This document shows, in pieces, positions 8,259 to 16,746 of a stretch of 64,000 nt of DNA; position 1 is the first letter of the stretch, and each line of letters begins with the position of its first letter. The stretch is from positions 1-64,000 of the forward strand of contig JBNJDM010000002.1 of NCBI GenBank assembly GCA_051744925.1. Direction: 5' to 3'. The position numbers and the translations under genes were made by a program. Under the pieces are notes generated by a model that saw only the letters and a list, made by a program, of their open reading frames with translations, searched no databases and was not told the DNA's origin. Source of the DNA: JACKCP01 sp051744925. Its GTDB lineage: Bacteria; Desulfobacterota; Desulfobacteria; Desulfobacterales; JACKCP01.

Positions 8259-9269
8259 ATGCTATCGAAAAAAGAAACCTGCTGCATACTTATAATTTCA
8301 GAGAAATCTAAACTTATTAACAATATAAAAAAATCTGCCACATCAATATATCCGGAATCTGCGCAGTCCTTTCTCTGTTTAATTAAAAAGTATTTTCCGG
8401 AACTTACAATTTCGTCCACAGATATTTCTCAGATAAAAAAAAGCGAATTACATACAGATTTAAAAATAAACAGCAAAAATACTCCTCTTATATTACTTTC
8501 AGAACCTGTCACAGAAATAAGACAGCATAATTTCACACGCACCGAAAATTCTGTAATAAGCAAAAACCGATTCTTCTTAAACTCTAAACCTGAAAAAGAT
8601 GCAAAGGAAGCAGCAATAGAAGAACTTGCAACAATGGTTGAATCAAAAGATGCTGAAACAGGAGGACATATAAGAAGAACAAAAGAATATATAAAACTTC
8701 TTGCTGTAGAACTTAAAAAAAACATTTTATACAAAAACATTTTAACAGATGATTTAATAACCAGAATTTACAAATCTGCTCCTCTTCATGATATAGGCAA
8801 GATAGCTATACCTGAAGAAATTCTTACCAAAAAAGGCCCGCTTACAGAAAATGAATTCAAAATTATGAAAACTCATACAGTCATCGGCAAGGCAATTGTA
8901 AAAAAAGCTGAACAGAAAACAGGAAAAAATCTTTTCTTAACTACAGCAGGAGAAATTGCATATTCACATCAGGAAAAATGGAACGGCTCAGGTTATCCTC
9001 TCGGACTTAAAGAAAAACAAATTCCGATTTCAGCCAGGCTTATGGCAGTGGCCGATGTATATGATGCGCTGATAAGCAAAAGAGTCTACAAGGAACCATA
9101 TTCCCACAACAGGTCTGTCAGAATAATACAAAATCTAAAAGGTACCCATTTCGACCCTGTGATAACCGACACATTTATTTCCATTAATGAACAATTCAAA
9201 AAAATTGCATGTAAATTCAGAGACTATAATTCTCCTACAGCAAACCTTTCTGAATTATACCTTTATTAG
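8259..9269 (+). CDS. HD-GYP phosphodiesterase with degenerate receiver domain
   Basis: The 336-residue protein has a C-terminal HD-GYP domain (about 130-310) with the TGGHIRRT helix, HDIGKIAIP, SHQEKW and NGSGYP motifs, then VADVYDALISKRVYKEP. HD-GYP enzymes hydrolyse c-di-GMP. The histidine pair reads HQE and the following Asp is Asn (NGSGYP), a mild departure from HHExxDGxGYP. The N-terminal 110 residues look like a receiver fold (CCILIISEKSKLINNI) that lacks the acidic pair and phosphoacceptor Asp, so phosphorylation control is unlikely. The start is uncertain: ATG 8259 has only a weak ribosome site, and a TTG at 8193 is possible. The stop codon overlaps an inverted repeat. Confidence 0.82.
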   Translation: MLSKKETCCILIISEKSKLINNIKKSATSIYPESAQSFLCLIKKYFPELTISSTDISQIKKSELHTDLKINSKNTPLILLSEPVTEIRQHNFTRTENSVISKNRFFLNSKPEKDAKEAAIEELATMVESKDAETGGHIRRTKEYIKLLAVELKKNILYKNILTDDLITRIYKSAPLHDIGKIAIPEEILTKKGPLTENEFKIMKTHTVIGKAIVKKAEQKTGKNLFLTTAGEIAYSHQEKWNGSGYPLGLKEKQIPISARLMAVADVYDALISKRVYKEPYSHNRSVRIIQNLKGTHFDPVITDTFISINEQFKKIACKFRDYNSPTANLSELYLY

Positions 9270-9345
9270 TTGCTGAACGAAAACTGCCTTTTTTGCACAG
9301 CTTTGCGTTAGAATAGACAAAAAAGACGGTTTTTCGTTCAGCAAC
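9269..9345. repeat. 77-bp inverted-repeat element (MITE-like)
   Basis: Two arms of 27-28 bp (9269-9295 and 9318-9345) are near-perfect inverted copies beginning GTTGCTGAACGAAAA, separated by about 22 bases. The right arm recurs at 55440-55466. The element starts inside the HD-GYP stop codon and could double as its transcription terminator. A dispersed palindromic repeat is the best description; no transposase is present. Confidence 0.7.
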
Positions 9346-9528
9346 CCTGTAAAGCCGTTATCCTGCAGTCAACTGGCAGTCAGAATCTAAAAATACTCTT
9401 TATTCATGTGCAGGAAATCTGCTTATATGCATGATTAATTCATATTATACAAAACAAATTCAAACTTTTATTAACTTTCATTGAATGAGGTTCAAACTTA
9501 CATTTATCCAGCTCCGGATAATATTAAT

Positions 9529-9558
9529 TTGACAGGTGCATATTTTTATTTTTATGTT
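9529..9558 (+). promoter_or_regulatory. Candidate sigma-70 promoter of the receiver-HPt gene
   Basis: A perfect TTGACA lies at 9529-9534. A TATGTT at 9553-9558 follows after an 18-base spacer, about 60 bases before the start codon. The intergenic region from 9346 to 9621 holds nothing else recognisable. Confidence 0.5.
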
Positions 9559-9621
9559 ATATACGATTAAACGCGGTTTATTTTTTTGACTTAATATTAA
9601 CATCATTTTCAGGACAAAAAC

Positions 9622-10434
9622 TTGGCAGAAAAAAATTTCGGCAATTATTCCGGGCAAAACCTTATACTGCTGGCAGACGATAACCCTATTAACCAGGAAA
9701 TGGTAAAAAAAATTCTTGTTAATTACGGTTATAAGGTTTTAACTGCGCTTAACGGCAGTGAAGTTCTTGATCTTATCTTTAGCAAAACAGAATTTGACCT
9801 TATACTTCTTGATATTAATATGCCTGTTCTTAACGGTATTGACACTGCCAGAAAAATAAGAAGCTCGGAAAATGAAGAAATAAAAAATATTCCTATAGTT
9901 GCACTTACAGGTAATGAAACAAAGCTTGAAATTCAGGAAATTTACCAGTCAGGTATAAACAGCTATGTAGCCAAGCCGGCATCACCTGAGCAGCTCATCG
10001 ACATAGTAAGTAAAAGCATAAGAAACCCTTTTTTTTCAAATAAAAAATCAGATGACCTCTTTGTGCCTGAATCAATTAAAAAACGTGAAAATGAACAAAG
10101 TGAAATAGATATAAACCAGGGTGTTTTATACGTAGGAAACGATCTTAAAATTTTTAAAAAACTCCTTTCAAGATTTTATACAAATTATGCGGATTATCTG
10201 ACAAAAATTAACAAATTAATAGAACAAAACGATTATAAAAATCTTAAATTTGCCATCCATAACTTAAAAGGAACTTCTGCGCAGATATGTGCGGTCAACC
10301 TTTACCGTGAAACAGCAATTATTGAAGAAAAAATAAAAAATAATTTAAACAGCCTGACAAATGAAGATATTGAAAATCTTAATCTTTATTTCAAAAAAAC
10401 TATGGAATCGATAAACAAAATACTCTCACCCTGA
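9622..10434 (+). CDS. Response regulator with receiver and HPt domains
   Basis: The 270-residue protein has an N-terminal receiver domain (about 13-135) with the D19/D20 pair, phosphoacceptor D64 in LLDINMP, the ALTG switch Thr and the AKPAS lysine. A C-terminal HPt domain (about 165-265) carries H213 in IHNLKGTSAQ. This layout is that of a phosphorelay intermediate detached from a hybrid kinase. No cognate kinase is adjacent. The start is TTG, supported by AGGA seven bases upstream; the first ATG would cut into the receiver domain. Confidence 0.88.
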   Translation: MAEKNFGNYSGQNLILLADDNPINQEMVKKILVNYGYKVLTALNGSEVLDLIFSKTEFDLILLDINMPVLNGIDTARKIRSSENEEIKNIPIVALTGNETKLEIQEIYQSGINSYVAKPASPEQLIDIVSKSIRNPFFSNKKSDDLFVPESIKKRENEQSEIDINQGVLYVGNDLKIFKKLLSRFYTNYADYLTKINKLIEQNDYKNLKFAIHNLKGTSAQICAVNLYRETAIIEEKIKNNLNSLTNEDIENLNLYFKKTMESINKILSP

Positions 10435-10536
10435 AATTATCTGAAAAAGTGGAAACAAAGGATTTTTTGATTTCCCTTTTATAAAATAAATTTATGCTTT
10501 AAAGTGTAAAGATTTATTAACATGACAGGACAGACA

Positions 10537-11175
10537 ATGGACAGAATTGAAAAACTTGAACAATTATACGAACTTCATGAAAAATGGATAAATAACAATA
10601 ACTACTTTTGTAAGAAAGGGTGTGCAAAATGCTGCACATTAAATGTTGCTGCAACCTCTCTTGAAGCTGAGCTTATAATAAAAAAGGCCGGCCCGAGCTA
10701 TATTAAAATGCCTGAAAAAATTATGGAGTATGAAAGGTTTCATCCGACTACTACTACTAATAAAATTGCAAATCTTGCCATTGAAAACATAGACCCTCCT
10801 GAGGAATATTTACCGCAGTCGGATATTAAATGTCCTTATCTGGATAATAATGAATGTATTATTTATGATATAAGACCTCTGGCATGCAGAATACAGCTTT
10901 CACAACAAGACTGCGGCCAAAGTAAAATTGCAGTAATTGATGAAAAAACTATGACAATAAACACTGTATTTCAGCAATATATCGAACTTCTTGACCATGA
11001 CGGATTAAGCGGAAATATATTCGATCTTTTAGTTCATGGAAGCAACCCTGTATTTACATCAAAATTTATAAACAATGAAATACCAAAAGCTGTAATGGTT
11101 CCGCCTGAATTCAGAGAAGAGCTAAAACAACTTATAAAAGAAATACATGAAATAATTTATGCAGGACAAAACTGA
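10537..11175 (+). CDS. YkgJ-type CxxC metal-binding protein (1 of 4)
   Basis: The 212-residue protein has the cysteine pattern of the YkgJ (CxxCxxCC) family, annotated as zinc- or iron-chelating. There is an N-terminal C-x3-C-x2-CC cluster (CKKGCAKCC), then CPYLDNNECIIYDIRPLACR, and a later Cys in DCGQ. No signal peptide or membrane segment is seen. Biochemical function is unknown. The ATG at 10537 has AGGA six bases upstream and is preferred over ATG 10522, which has none. Three further members of the family lie at 37.7-40.8 kb. Confidence 0.8.
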   Translation: MDRIEKLEQLYELHEKWINNNNYFCKKGCAKCCTLNVAATSLEAELIIKKAGPSYIKMPEKIMEYERFHPTTTTNKIANLAIENIDPPEEYLPQSDIKCPYLDNNECIIYDIRPLACRIQLSQQDCGQSKIAVIDEKTMTINTVFQQYIELLDHDGLSGNIFDLLVHGSNPVFTSKFINNEIPKAVMVPPEFREELKQLIKEIHEIIYAGQN

Positions 11176-11217
11176 TGTTATTTTCTAATTGCTTCTAAAA
11201 TAAAACATTTTTTTTCC

Positions 11218-12255
11218 TTATACTAATTCAAGAATTTTTTCGGCAATTTTATCAAGTGGTGCAACAAACTCAGCAGCCCCTTTTTTAACAGCCTCTTTGG
11301 GCATTCCATATACTACGCAGGATTCTTCATCCTGTGCTATTGTTCTTGCTCCTGCATTTCTCATATCAAGAAGACCCTGGGCTCCGTCTGAACCCATTCC
11401 TGTAAGAATTACACCAACAGCATTTTCTCCTGCATGGGATGCAACAGTTTTAAACAGCACATCTACTGCAGGCCTTTGATGATGAACCATAGGTCCCTGC
11501 TTCACTTTTACAAAATACCTTGCTCCGCTTCTTGCAAGAAGCATATGAAAATTACCCGGAGCAATAACAGCTGTTCCCGGTGTTACAGCGTCTCCGTCTT
11601 CGGCCTCTTTAATTTTAAGGGCTGAAAGGGTATTTAAATTTTCTGCATAAGATTTTGTAAATTTTGCAGGCATATGCTGAACAATAACTATGCCCGGACA
11701 ATTGGCAGGAAGTTTTTTAACAAGATATCTTATTGCTTCTGTCCCTCCTGTAGAGGCTCCTATTGCAACAAGCTTTCTTGTTGTCTGAACAGGGGTATTA
11801 AGGGATAGACGTGAAGGTTCTCCTCCATTTTTACTTTCAATACTTTTTCTTCTTACATTTACCCTTGCTGCAGCTCTTATTTTATCTGCTATCTGGGCAG
11901 ACATATCTCCGATTGTATATGAACCCGAAGGCTTTGCAACAACTTCAACGGCTCCGCTTCTCATAGCTTCAAGTGCAAGCTCTCCGCCTTTTTCGGTAAG
12001 GGAACTTACAATAATAACAGGTACTGGATAATATCTCATAAGCTTTTTGAGAAAAGTTATTCCATCCATCCTGGGCATCTCAACATCAAGAGTAACAACG
12101 TCAGGATTTAATTTTATTATTTTATCCCTTGCAACATAAGGATCAGGAGCTGTTCCTACTACAACTATATCTTTCTGGTCAGCAAGACCCTGGGTTAAAA
12201 CCTTTCTTACAACGGCTGAATCATCAACAATTAAAACTTTAACAGGTCCTGACAT
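11218..12255 (-). CDS. cheB: Chemotaxis protein methylesterase/response regulator CheB
   Basis: This is a complete 345-residue CheB. The N-terminal receiver has D11/D12 and phosphoacceptor D57 (TLDVEMPRMDG). The C-terminal methylesterase has the catalytic serine in GASTGGTEA, histidine in QHMPAKFT and aspartate in GMGSDGAQG. It removes methyl groups from, and deamidates, chemoreceptor glutamates. It is the last gene of the leftward che cluster, after a 96-base gap behind cheX. No chemoreceptor is encoded in the window. Confidence 0.95.
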   Translation of the reverse strand: MSGPVKVLIVDDSAVVRKVLTQGLADQKDIVVVGTAPDPYVARDKIIKLNPDVVTLDVEMPRMDGITFLKKLMRYYPVPVIIVSSLTEKGGELALEAMRSGAVEVVAKPSGSYTIGDMSAQIADKIRAAARVNVRRKSIESKNGGEPSRLSLNTPVQTTRKLVAIGASTGGTEAIRYLVKKLPANCPGIVIVQHMPAKFTKSYAENLNTLSALKIKEAEDGDAVTPGTAVIAPGNFHMLLARSGARYFVKVKQGPMVHHQRPAVDVLFKTVASHAGENAVGVILTGMGSDGAQGLLDMRNAGARTIAQDEESCVVYGMPKEAVKKGAAEFVAPLDKIAEKILELV

Positions 12256-12351
12256 ATTTATGCCTTTCAGTATATTTTCCCTGAATTAAACAATTTCCGG
12301 TTTCATCTTATCTGCACAATAAAATTATTCAGTACTGAGCCTTTACAAAAC

Positions 12352-12822
12352 CTATATCCATGAGGTCAGAAAAACCGCCTCACCATTTAATAAATTTACT
12401 TTAATTAAATCTGTGTTTTCTTTTACAGATTGAAACTCATTTATAAAAGAACTGTAATTTAAAATTTCGGGAATATTAAGTCTGTAATCACTTCCCTTAT
12501 AACAGTCAGCAAGAACACTTCCTATTATCATGTTAAGCATCTCTTTAAAAGTTTCCATGCAGTCATTTCCACCGACCTTCTCTCTTCCTGTAAAGTCTTT
12601 GGTAAGCTCTTCAAGAGATTTATACAAAAAAGCTGAATATAATTTTACATTAACATCACCTGTAACAGAAATTTCAGATATAACAGTACTTTTTGATTTA
12701 AAAAAAGGCACAGCATAATTTAGTGAACAATTTTCATCAAACTCTACAGGAGAAAAAAACATTGAAGAAAGAACTTCAGAAATCGAGTCCTTCATCAAAC
12801 GGTTCCAGTTCTGTTTCATCAT
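12352..12822 (-). CDS. cheX: CheX-like chemotaxis phosphatase
   Basis: The 156-residue protein resembles the CheC/CheX/FliY fold. The METFKEMLNMIIGSVL helix (about 88-103) matches the family's ExxN phosphatase signature, as expected for a CheY-P phosphatase. The gene overlaps the 3' end of cheY by 47 bases in another frame. Two tandem ATGs (12822 and 12819) directly follow AAGGGGAG; the second has the better spacing. The C-terminal GEAVFLTSWI strand completes a compact domain. Membership is clear from fold pattern and neighbours, but similarity to characterised CheX is moderate. Confidence 0.72.
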   Translation of the reverse strand: MMKQNWNRLMKDSISEVLSSMFFSPVEFDENCSLNYAVPFFKSKSTVISEISVTGDVNVKLYSAFLYKSLEELTKDFTGREKVGGNDCMETFKEMLNMIIGSVLADCYKGSDYRLNIPEILNYSSFINEFQSVKENTDLIKVNLLNGEAVFLTSWI

Positions 12823-13207
12823 CTCCCCTTTTTCCAAGAATTGAAATTATTTTTTCACGCACATTTTCAGGCGTAAAAGGTTTTTTGAGATAACCGGCAG
12901 CTCCCTTGCTCATAAACTCATCAACAAGTTCGTCCCTTTTCTCTGTTGTAATAATAAGCACAGGAACAGATGAAAGCACATCGTCTTTTTTCATTTCACC
13001 TATTAGCATAAGACCGTCCATGTCGGGCATATTATAATCTGTTATCAAAAGATCAATCCACTTATCCTGAAGCATCTCAAGGGCATCTTTCCCGTTGGAA
13101 GCCTGAAGAAAAACATCTGACGCATATCCTGCCGCTTTAACAGTTTTGATAATCACCTCGCGCATAGGCGAAGAATCATCTACAACCATAATTGTAAAAT
13201 TTGACAT
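12776..13207 (-). CDS. cheY: CheY-type single-domain response regulator
   Basis: The 143-residue receiver domain has the acid pair D10/D11, phosphoacceptor D57 in ITDYNMPDMDG, the switch Thr in IITTEK and the conserved Lys in LKKPF. There is no output domain. An extra acidic C-terminal tail (DDETELEPFDEG) extends past the usual CheY end and overlaps the cheX start region. Its neighbours point to phosphorylation by CheA and dephosphorylation by CheX. Confidence 0.93.
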   Translation of the reverse strand: MSNFTIMVVDDSSPMREVIIKTVKAAGYASDVFLQASNGKDALEMLQDKWIDLLITDYNMPDMDGLMLIGEMKKDDVLSSVPVLIITTEKRDELVDEFMSKGAAGYLKKPFTPENVREKIISILGKRGDDETELEPFDEGLDF

Positions 13208-13224
13208 AAATTATCCCATACCTT

Positions 13225-14073
13225 TTAAGCGCTTTTGATTAATGACTCAAGTTCATTTACTGATTCTGCAAAATCTGCCATCATGACCTGCAAATCCTGA
13301 TGTGAAAAACCGAGTCTTTGCATTGAATTTTCATCAAATCTATATGCAAGCCCATCATCTCCAACACCGATTCCAAGCATCAGGCATATATTATGTGAAA
13401 AATATACAATATCAGACTCAATTGGAACTCCGGCGCCTTCACCTGGATTAAAAGATGTTCTTACTATAGAAATCACTTCACCTGGGAAACCCCATTTTTT
13501 CATTATCAGAGCACTTAACTCTCCCTGATTAATACCAAGAATCTTTTTTTCAGCTTCATCAAAACTGTATCCGTTTTTTTCTACAAGATTTTTTATTTTA
13601 CTGAGTTTATTTGCTACATAACGTCCTAGAACAACTTTCCCAATATCACGGAGCAAAGCGGCCGTAAAAACTCTTGGTGCTGTTTCAGGACTTTTTTCTG
13701 CTGCAATTTTACCTGCAATAACAGCTGCGCTTGCAGATTTTTTCCACAAAAAACCCTCCTGAAGTCCGTACCCGGGCTGAACTCCTTTATAATTTTTTGA
13801 GCTGCAGCTCATGAGTACAAGATTAATAATCCTGTCAAGTCCAAGGATTCCAACCGCATCTTTTAAGGATTCAACCTTCCTGTTCAAACCAAAATATGCT
13901 GAATTACTCATTTTAATTATATTAGCTGTTATCATTGGATCATATTTTATTACTTCAGCAATTTCAGACATTTTAGATTCAGGCTGTCCCGAAAGACTTA
14001 AAACTCTGTGGGCAATATCAGGGAAAGGCTCAAGTTCATCTATATCGCTCAGCAAATGATCTATAAATTTCAT
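13225..14073 (-). CDS. HDOD domain protein
   Basis: The 282-residue protein matches the HDOD domain, a catalytically inactive HD-like fold. It starts with ELEPFPDIAHRVLSL, followed by KYDPMITANIIKMSNSAYFG and SLKDAVGILGLDRI. HDOD proteins occur in signalling operons of Desulfobacterota, but the molecular output is unknown. It overlaps the cheD stop by four bases (ATGA) and precedes cheY by 17 bases, so it is an integral part of this operon rather than a bystander. Confidence 0.88.
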   Translation of the reverse strand: MKFIDHLLSDIDELEPFPDIAHRVLSLSGQPESKMSEIAEVIKYDPMITANIIKMSNSAYFGLNRKVESLKDAVGILGLDRIINLVLMSCSSKNYKGVQPGYGLQEGFLWKKSASAAVIAGKIAAEKSPETAPRVFTAALLRDIGKVVLGRYVANKLSKIKNLVEKNGYSFDEAEKKILGINQGELSALIMKKWGFPGEVISIVRTSFNPGEGAGVPIESDIVYFSHNICLMLGIGVGDDGLAYRFDENSMQRLGFSHQDLQVMMADFAESVNELESLIKSA

Positions 14074-14549
14074 GCAACCTTCTCCTCTTTGCCTTCGGTT
14101 CGGATAATTATATCACCTGAATCTACTTTTATAATTACTGTACGGTTTACATTTCCTCCTATGGCTTCATAATCTGCAAATACATTGTTTCTGAAAAACA
14201 TTTTCTTTACAGCCATGTAGTTTCTCTTGCCAATATTAAAAAAACCTTTCTGGTCAAGAATCTGTGCTCCGCCGGCAAGAACAATTCTCATTCTTTGTTT
14301 TTTTGCACCGTACTTATAAGTCTCTTTAAAAAGTCTTGGAACACCTGTATCAGCAAACATAAAAGGATTTTTTAAAGCTTTTCCTTTATCAAGATCCGAT
14401 TCAGGAAGCATATAATGAAGAAGACCTGCAACTTTTGCATATGGATCATAAACAGCAATACCTATACAGGAACCCAGAGAATATGTAATGAGCTCTGTAT
14501 CTTTTTTATCGCTTATTTTCATATCTGCTACACCTACAACAACTCTCAA
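14070..14549 (-). CDS. cheD: Chemoreceptor glutamine deamidase CheD
   Basis: The 159-residue protein has the CheD catalytic triad: Cys in SLGSCIGIAV, His in LLHYMLPES and Thr in the FADTGVP segment. CheD deamidates receptor glutamines and is the partner of CheC/CheX-type phosphatases, consistent with cheX three genes downstream. The start is TTG, supported by a strong GGAGGTGG ribosome site; the next ATG lies nine codons in and would remove the first strand. Confidence 0.93.
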   Translation of the reverse strand: MRVVVGVADMKISDKKDTELITYSLGSCIGIAVYDPYAKVAGLLHYMLPESDLDKGKALKNPFMFADTGVPRLFKETYKYGAKKQRMRIVLAGGAQILDQKGFFNIGKRNYMAVKKMFFRNNVFADYEAIGGNVNRTVIIKVDSGDIIIRTEGKEEKVA

Positions 14550-14589
14550 ATAACCACCTCCGTAAGCCGTAGCTTACTGAAAAAGAGAA

Positions 14590-16731
14590 TCAAATTTCAG
14601 CCCATTCAAAAAGTCCGGACATATCAATAATAAGACCGACTGTACCATCTCCAAGTATTGCTCCGCCTGAAAAAACTTTTGTATTTTTAAATAGAGTGCC
14701 AAGGTTTTTTATTACAAATTCATCTTTACCAAGAAGTTCATCAAGAAGAAGTCCGCATCTTGCCCCTTTATTTTCTACAATAAGAACAAGAAGATTTTTA
14801 TTTGCATCGTCATATTGAGTATTGCAAACCTTATCAAGCCTTATAAGAGGAACAATCTCCCCTCTTGCCTTTATCATTTCACCTTTTTGCTCAACTGTAA
14901 AATAACTGCTTTCTGCAAAAGGAAAAGCTTCAAGAATGCTCATTGTAGGCACGATATACTTCTCATTTCCAACTCTTATAAGCATCCCGTCTATAATAGC
15001 CATTGTAAGAGGAAGTCTGATTGTAAACCTTGTCCCTTTATCCGATTCCGACATTATATCAAGACGTCCTTTGAGTTTATTTATGGCCTCCTTAACAACA
15101 TCCATACCTACACCACGTCCTGAGACATCGGTTACATTTTCTGTGGTTGAAAAACCCGGATGAAAAATAAGATTAAAAATTTCATTTTCCGATAATTTTT
15201 CATTTTCTGATATAATCCCTTTTTGCCGTGCTTTGGCAAGAAGGTTTTCTTTATTAAGACCTTTTCCGTCGTCTATTATTTCGATAACTATATTGCCGGC
15301 TTTGTGATAAGAGGAAAGTGTTATATGACCCTGTTCAGATTTTCCTTTTTCGGTCCTTTCCAAAGGAGTTTCAATCCCGTGGTCAACTGAATTTCTTACC
15401 ATATGAACAAGAGGTTCATACAAAGCATCAACCATATTCCTGTCTACTTCTGTATCTTTTCCTTCCATGGAAAGTTCAACTTTTTTCCCAAGGTTTGAAG
15501 ATACATCCCTTACGACTCTTATCATTTTCTGAAAAGTTGTTCCTATGGGAACCATTCGCATGGACATCGATATCTTCTGCACAGATGACACTATCTGGTT
15601 CATTTGTCCCAAAGACTGAACCAGCATGTTGTCAGAATCTTCATAATTTTTTGCAAGCTCTTTTAAAATAGACTGGGCAATTACAAGCTCTCCTGTGAGA
15701 TCTACAAGACTGTCAAGCTTTTCTGTATCTACTTTTACTGAGTAATTGTTTTTTCTTGTATTTTTTTGTTTCCTCAGAGCTTTAGCAACATCTTTTTCAG
15801 ACGCCTGATTTTTTTCTACAAGTATTTCACCTATTTTTTTCTCAGGATGTTTTTTCTGCTCATCAAGAGAAGATTCAATATCTTCAGGGCTTGCACTTTG
15901 GTTACTTACGAGCATTTCTCCAATAGGCTGGTCTTCAGGAGGATTTAATATTTTTTCAAGTGTACCGAGAAAAGTGTCTATATTCCAGACTGTATCCGGA
16001 AGAGTATTATTTGAATTTATTGAACTCTGAATCTCTACCAGCATTTTTTTCATTATATCTATGGAATCAAGAATTACATCTGTTATCTCAGATTCAGGCG
16101 CTGTATAACCCTGCCTTATATTATCAAGAAGAGTTTCGGTTTTATGTGCAAGGGAATTTATAACAGGAAGATCAAGAAAACCTGACACACCTTTAATTGT
16201 ATGAAATGCCCTGAAAACGCTATTTATAAGAGTTTTATCACCAGGGGCATCTTCAAGAGAAATCAGATCAACTTCAGCATTTTCAAGATTTTCAAGACTT
16301 TCGCCTGCAAATTCAATATATAGCTGAATATCTTCGGCTGCAGGTTCTTCCTTTTCAGGGCTTGCTCCCGGAACATCTTCTGCAGTTTGATCTATTTGTA
16401 TGTCACATTTTATATTCTTAAGGGTCTGTTTAAGTTTATCATGATCAGGTCCATTATCTTTTTTATATTCTGTGAGTATTATATGAAAAATTTCAACACT
16501 TTCTTCGAGAGGTGACATATCTGTTTCTTCTTCAAGAATAAGTTTTTCAACATATTCTTTAAGGCAAAGGCTTAATTCTTTAACATAAGGAAATTCTGTT
16601 TTTTCAAGAAAATCAAACAGCTTAAGAAGTGCTCCCATGGCCGGTATATCACCCGGATCTGCAATAATCACCTGAGCTGCAAGATCCTCAACAAGCTTTT
16701 CAACTCCGGAGTCAAAACTATCTTCGTTCAT
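14590..16731 (-). CDS. cheA: Chemotaxis histidine kinase CheA
   Basis: The 713-residue kinase has an N-terminal helical segment (1-110) and an HPt domain with phosphoacceptor H177 in RAFHTIKGVSGF. A middle region holds two related GEMLV/GEILV motifs (about 275-325). Then come the dimerisation helices (LDSLVDLTGELVIAQS), the ATPase (MVRNSVDHGIE, IDDGKGL, GRGVGMDVV) and a C-terminal CheW-like domain. It is the core kinase of this cluster. The CheY-binding P2 domain is not recognisable; the GEILV repeat block stands in its place. No separate cheW is present. Confidence 0.94.
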   Translation of the reverse strand: MNEDSFDSGVEKLVEDLAAQVIIADPGDIPAMGALLKLFDFLEKTEFPYVKELSLCLKEYVEKLILEEETDMSPLEESVEIFHIILTEYKKDNGPDHDKLKQTLKNIKCDIQIDQTAEDVPGASPEKEEPAAEDIQLYIEFAGESLENLENAEVDLISLEDAPGDKTLINSVFRAFHTIKGVSGFLDLPVINSLAHKTETLLDNIRQGYTAPESEITDVILDSIDIMKKMLVEIQSSINSNNTLPDTVWNIDTFLGTLEKILNPPEDQPIGEMLVSNQSASPEDIESSLDEQKKHPEKKIGEILVEKNQASEKDVAKALRKQKNTRKNNYSVKVDTEKLDSLVDLTGELVIAQSILKELAKNYEDSDNMLVQSLGQMNQIVSSVQKISMSMRMVPIGTTFQKMIRVVRDVSSNLGKKVELSMEGKDTEVDRNMVDALYEPLVHMVRNSVDHGIETPLERTEKGKSEQGHITLSSYHKAGNIVIEIIDDGKGLNKENLLAKARQKGIISENEKLSENEIFNLIFHPGFSTTENVTDVSGRGVGMDVVKEAINKLKGRLDIMSESDKGTRFTIRLPLTMAIIDGMLIRVGNEKYIVPTMSILEAFPFAESSYFTVEQKGEMIKARGEIVPLIRLDKVCNTQYDDANKNLLVLIVENKGARCGLLLDELLGKDEFVIKNLGTLFKNTKVFSGGAILGDGTVGLIIDMSGLFEWAEI

Positions 16732-16746
16732 ACATACCCCTTTTAA

